Positions 62,225 through 64,000 of a stretch of DNA of 64,000 nt are shown in pieces. A program made the translations under genes and the position numbers. Every line of letters starts with the position of its first letter. Within the stretch, counting starts at the first letter, position 1. The notes below the pieces were generated by a model. That model was given only the letters and a program-made list of their open reading frames with translations. It did no database searches and was not told the DNA's origin. Origin of the DNA: Kitasatospora sp. DSM 101779. GTDB taxonomy: Bacteria; Actinomycetota; Actinomycetes; Streptomycetales; Streptomycetaceae. The DNA is taken from contig NZ_JAHTIK010000001.1 in the NCBI RefSeq assembly GCF_025655475.1, forward strand, positions 1,165,397-1,229,396, given 5' to 3'.

Positions 62225-62844
62225 ATGCCAGAGCATGTGCCCGCGCCGTGGATTCACAGTCGGCCTATGCCCGACTACCGCGCCCTGTTGGCGGTGGACG
62301 CCAAGGATTTCACCGGACTGCCCGCACTGCTGCACGCACCCGTCAGCCAGATGATTCCCGAGCTCATCGACCAAGCACTCGTCAAGGCCGGACTGGACGA
62401 CCTCGTGAACACGAAGCGGTTCCCCGCCAACACGGGTGACGGCCTCGTCTTCGGCTTCGACCCGGCCCGTCTGCCCTTCGTGGTGTCGCCGTTCCTGGAC
62501 GTTCTGGACGACGTGCTGGCCCAGTACAACACCCACACGATGGGTCCACGGATTCGCCTCCGCGCGAGTGTGCACGTCGGCCCGCTGCCTGACGACGGCC
62601 TGCCCGGTGACGGCAACGGCACGCCCCGGAACGACACCCATCGGCTGCTCGACTCCCGTCCGGTCAAGGCAGTCCTGGCCGCCTCGAGCGAAGACGTCAC
62701 GCACCTCGCCGCGATCCTCTCCGATCGCGTCTTCACAGATGTGGTCCTCGGTGGGTACGCGGGGCTGCACCCCGACCGGTGCATCGAGGTGCCGGCGACC
62801 GTCGACGGGAAGAAGTTCGCACAGCAGGCGTGGCTCTACATCCC
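62225..62844 (+). pseudogene. Nucleotide-cyclase-like protein, 3' end cut off by the IS
   Basis: From ATG 62,225 (GGAGGAG upstream). The protein begins HVPAPWIHSRPMPDYRALLAVDAKDFTG, then TKRFPANTGDGLVFGFDPAR and RLRASVHVGPL. The pattern fits class III nucleotide-cyclase-like domains of Streptomyces signalling or conflict proteins; both potential metal-binding acids are visible (VDAKD, TGDG). At AWLYIP the frame runs into the IS end and stops at 62,902 with foreign residues, giving a 225-aa product. Any C-terminal domain lies beyond the element. Confidence 0.78.
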
Positions 62845-63078
62845 GGTTCTGGATCACTTTCCGTGCCAGAGCCACGGAGCGTCACCGGAACCGCGATCAT
62901 GAACGGTCGTGACTGCTGTGACGCCTCATGGACCGCCGGAGCAATCGGTTGTCCCTTGAACGCCGCCCCAAGGCAGAATCAGCGCATGGCAACTTGAAGA
63001 GCACCGGCCGGACGGAAGTCCTGGCGCAAGAGGGGAAGCGGCTGGTCCGTCCGCGACGGTGACCGCTGGATCTGCCTC

Positions 63079-63330
63079 GTGTGCCACGAGCCTGTCCGCT
63101 CCTACCAGTACCGCTTCCATCCGCCCGAGTCCTCCGGCTTCGAGCGTTGCATCGGGTTTGCCTGGTGCTCGGGGTGCCGGATCTACTCGGGCAACATGGT
63201 TCACGTTCCTCGCAAGCGCGTCCTGGTCGACGCCCTTGCCTCGCTGCCTGCCGATGACCGCGACCAGTTGCTCCGGAAAGAGGCCGCGCTGGTCGACTAT
63301 CTCGACAGCCGAGGCATCGGCCAGCACTGA
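63079..63330 (+). CDS. IS accessory ORF, zinc-ribbon-like (copy 2)
   Basis: Same product as 24,531-24,782. The frame is open back to 62,998 after a TGA. An ATG at 62,986 begins M-A-T-stop in the same frame. The upstream segment RAPAGRKSWRKRGSGWSVR leads into WICLVCHE. A zinc ribbon is the best description; no function is known. Confidence 0.55.
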   Translation: MCHEPVRSYQYRFHPPESSGFERCIGFAWCSGCRIYSGNMVHVPRKRVLVDALASLPADDRDQLLRKEAALVDYLDSRGIGQH

Positions 63331-63417
63331 CCGGAGCCCCCATCCTGGTCCGTCGTGCTCGGCGCCGTCACCGTCCAGCTCCGATGCGTGCCCCTCCGCG
63401 CCGCTATGACCAGCGGT

Positions 63418-64000
63418 TCATGCTGCATGGAGGACGCGCTTGCGCAGGAGGTCGAAGTTGGCGCGGCCGAACATCTGCCGCTTCAGCATTTTGATCTTGT
63501 TGTTGTGGCCCTCGACCGCCCCGGAACTGTAGCGCAGGGTGAGGCCGGCGACGACCGCATCGAGGTCTTGCAGGAGACCGGTGGCGAAGCTTCGAAGGGC
63601 TGGGACCTGGTCCTGCTGGACGCGCGTGATCCAGTCCTTGAGCTCTCGGCCGCGGCGATCGTTCATCAGCTCGGCGAAGGTCCTGACGTGCTCGGCGGTG
63701 GTGGCAAGTGCCGGGACGCGTGCCAGGACCTCCTTGAGCTGCTGGCTCGCGTCGGTTGAGAGGCGGTCGGGGTGGCGGGTGATCCAGCCGGTCACGTCTC
63801 TGACGGAGGGCTTGCGACGGGGCGGGGCCTGGTGCGGGAACGCTGTGCGGAGTCGGCGGACGTATTCGCGGACGATCTGCTCCTGGCCGGGGAATCCGCG
63901 CTGCTGGATCTCCTCGAACAGGCGCCGGGCGATCGTGTGGCCTTCACTGAAACGCTGGTGGAGATAGGGCTTGTAGGGGTCGAGGATGCTGGTGCGTCCC
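63418..64000 (-). CDS. ISL3-family transposase, C-terminal part (copy 2)
   Basis: About the last 194 codons of a transposase identical to residues 337-530 of the first copy, ending GRANFDLLRKRVLHAA. It is truncated only by the window edge. Confidence 0.92.
   Translation of the reverse strand, partial: GRTSILDPYKPYLHQRFSEGHTIARRLFEEIQQRGFPGQEQIVREYVRRLRTAFPHQAPPRRKPSVRDVTGWITRHPDRLSTDASQQLKEVLARVPALATTAEHVRTFAELMNDRRGRELKDWITRVQQDQVPALRSFATGLLQDLDAVVAGLTLRYSSGAVEGHNNKIKMLKRQMFGRANFDLLRKRVLHAA

Larger units (their letters stand above)
62845..64000 (-). mobile_element. ISL3-family insertion sequence, second copy, cut by window end
   Basis: Identical, where checked, to the right-hand 1,156 bp of the first copy (25,016 back to 23,861), in inverted orientation. 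The end repeat (62,845-62,915), the accessory ORF and the transposase C-terminus all agree with no indels. The left half is outside the window. Confidence 0.93.

Noticed and set aside
22787..62845. Composite transposon bounded by the two IS copies
   Set aside because: The 38-kb interior includes kdp and other chromosomal-type genes, no target duplication is seen, and inversion by recombination is a simpler idea.

Overview
The window is GC-rich actinobacterial DNA, most likely from Streptomyces or a close relative such as Kitasatospora. This rests on codon use (G or C in nearly every third position), GTG and TTG starts, and the gene content: a SpoIIE-type phosphatase, DUF5994 proteins, a Cys-rich BioB tail, and intergenic GGGGCGCGGGGAACTGCGC repeats. 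No rRNA, tRNA, CRISPR array or replication origin was seen.

Region 1 (1-13.9 kb) is ordinary, intact chromosome. It holds the 3' part of a DUF3516-type helicase, a repeat cluster, a membrane-anchored hypothetical protein, a biotin operon (bioB-bioA-bioD, all translationally coupled), an ArsR/SRPBCC pair, azlCD divergent from an XRE-cupin regulator, a GNAT acetyltransferase, a methyltransferase, a ROK regulator, a GntR regulator and exonuclease III.

Region 2 (13.9-30 kb) is an accessory region dominated by decay. Small intact genes (lipoprotein, two DUF5994 proteins, PRC-barrel, CBS, cold-shock protein, small membrane protein) sit among broken ones: an amino-acid permease C-terminus, YihY, an IS256-type transposase, a PP2C phosphatase, a HIRAN-like protein, a DEAD-box helicase N-terminus, universal stress protein and response-regulator remnants. 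A complete 2,230-bp ISL3-type element lies at 22,787-25,016 and truncates a neighbouring gene.

Region 3 (29.6-45 kb) is a potassium and ion homeostasis cluster. One minus-strand block runs from a 27-aa membrane ORF through kdpF, kdpA, kdpB and kdpC, then kdpD and kdpE after a strong hairpin, followed by a four-helix-type membrane protein. An APC-family permease and a Na+/H+ antiporter flank it. Extra fragments of kdpB and kdpD and a broken universal stress gene lie beside it. Exact TTGAC-N6-TTGAC tandem repeats occur upstream of the kdp operon, upstream of the membrane protein and upstream of the kdpB remnant. They may be KdpE binding sites.

Region 4 (45.8-48.7 kb) is again mosaic: a GAF-SpoIIE phosphatase with a single frameshift, an arylsulfatase fragment and an exonuclease III 3' fragment. 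Region 5 (48.7-62.8 kb) is mostly intact: an RtcB/archease RNA-repair pair, a HAD phosphatase, a CapA-like protein, a THEP1-type NTPase coupled to a small membrane protein, a PAS-GAF-SpoIIE-HATPase signalling protein, a serine hydrolase, a cytosolic M14 carboxypeptidase with a separate small partner, and a Crp/Fnr regulator next to a nucleotide-cyclase-like gene. That last gene is cut by a second, inverted copy of the same IS at 62,845, which runs off the window end.
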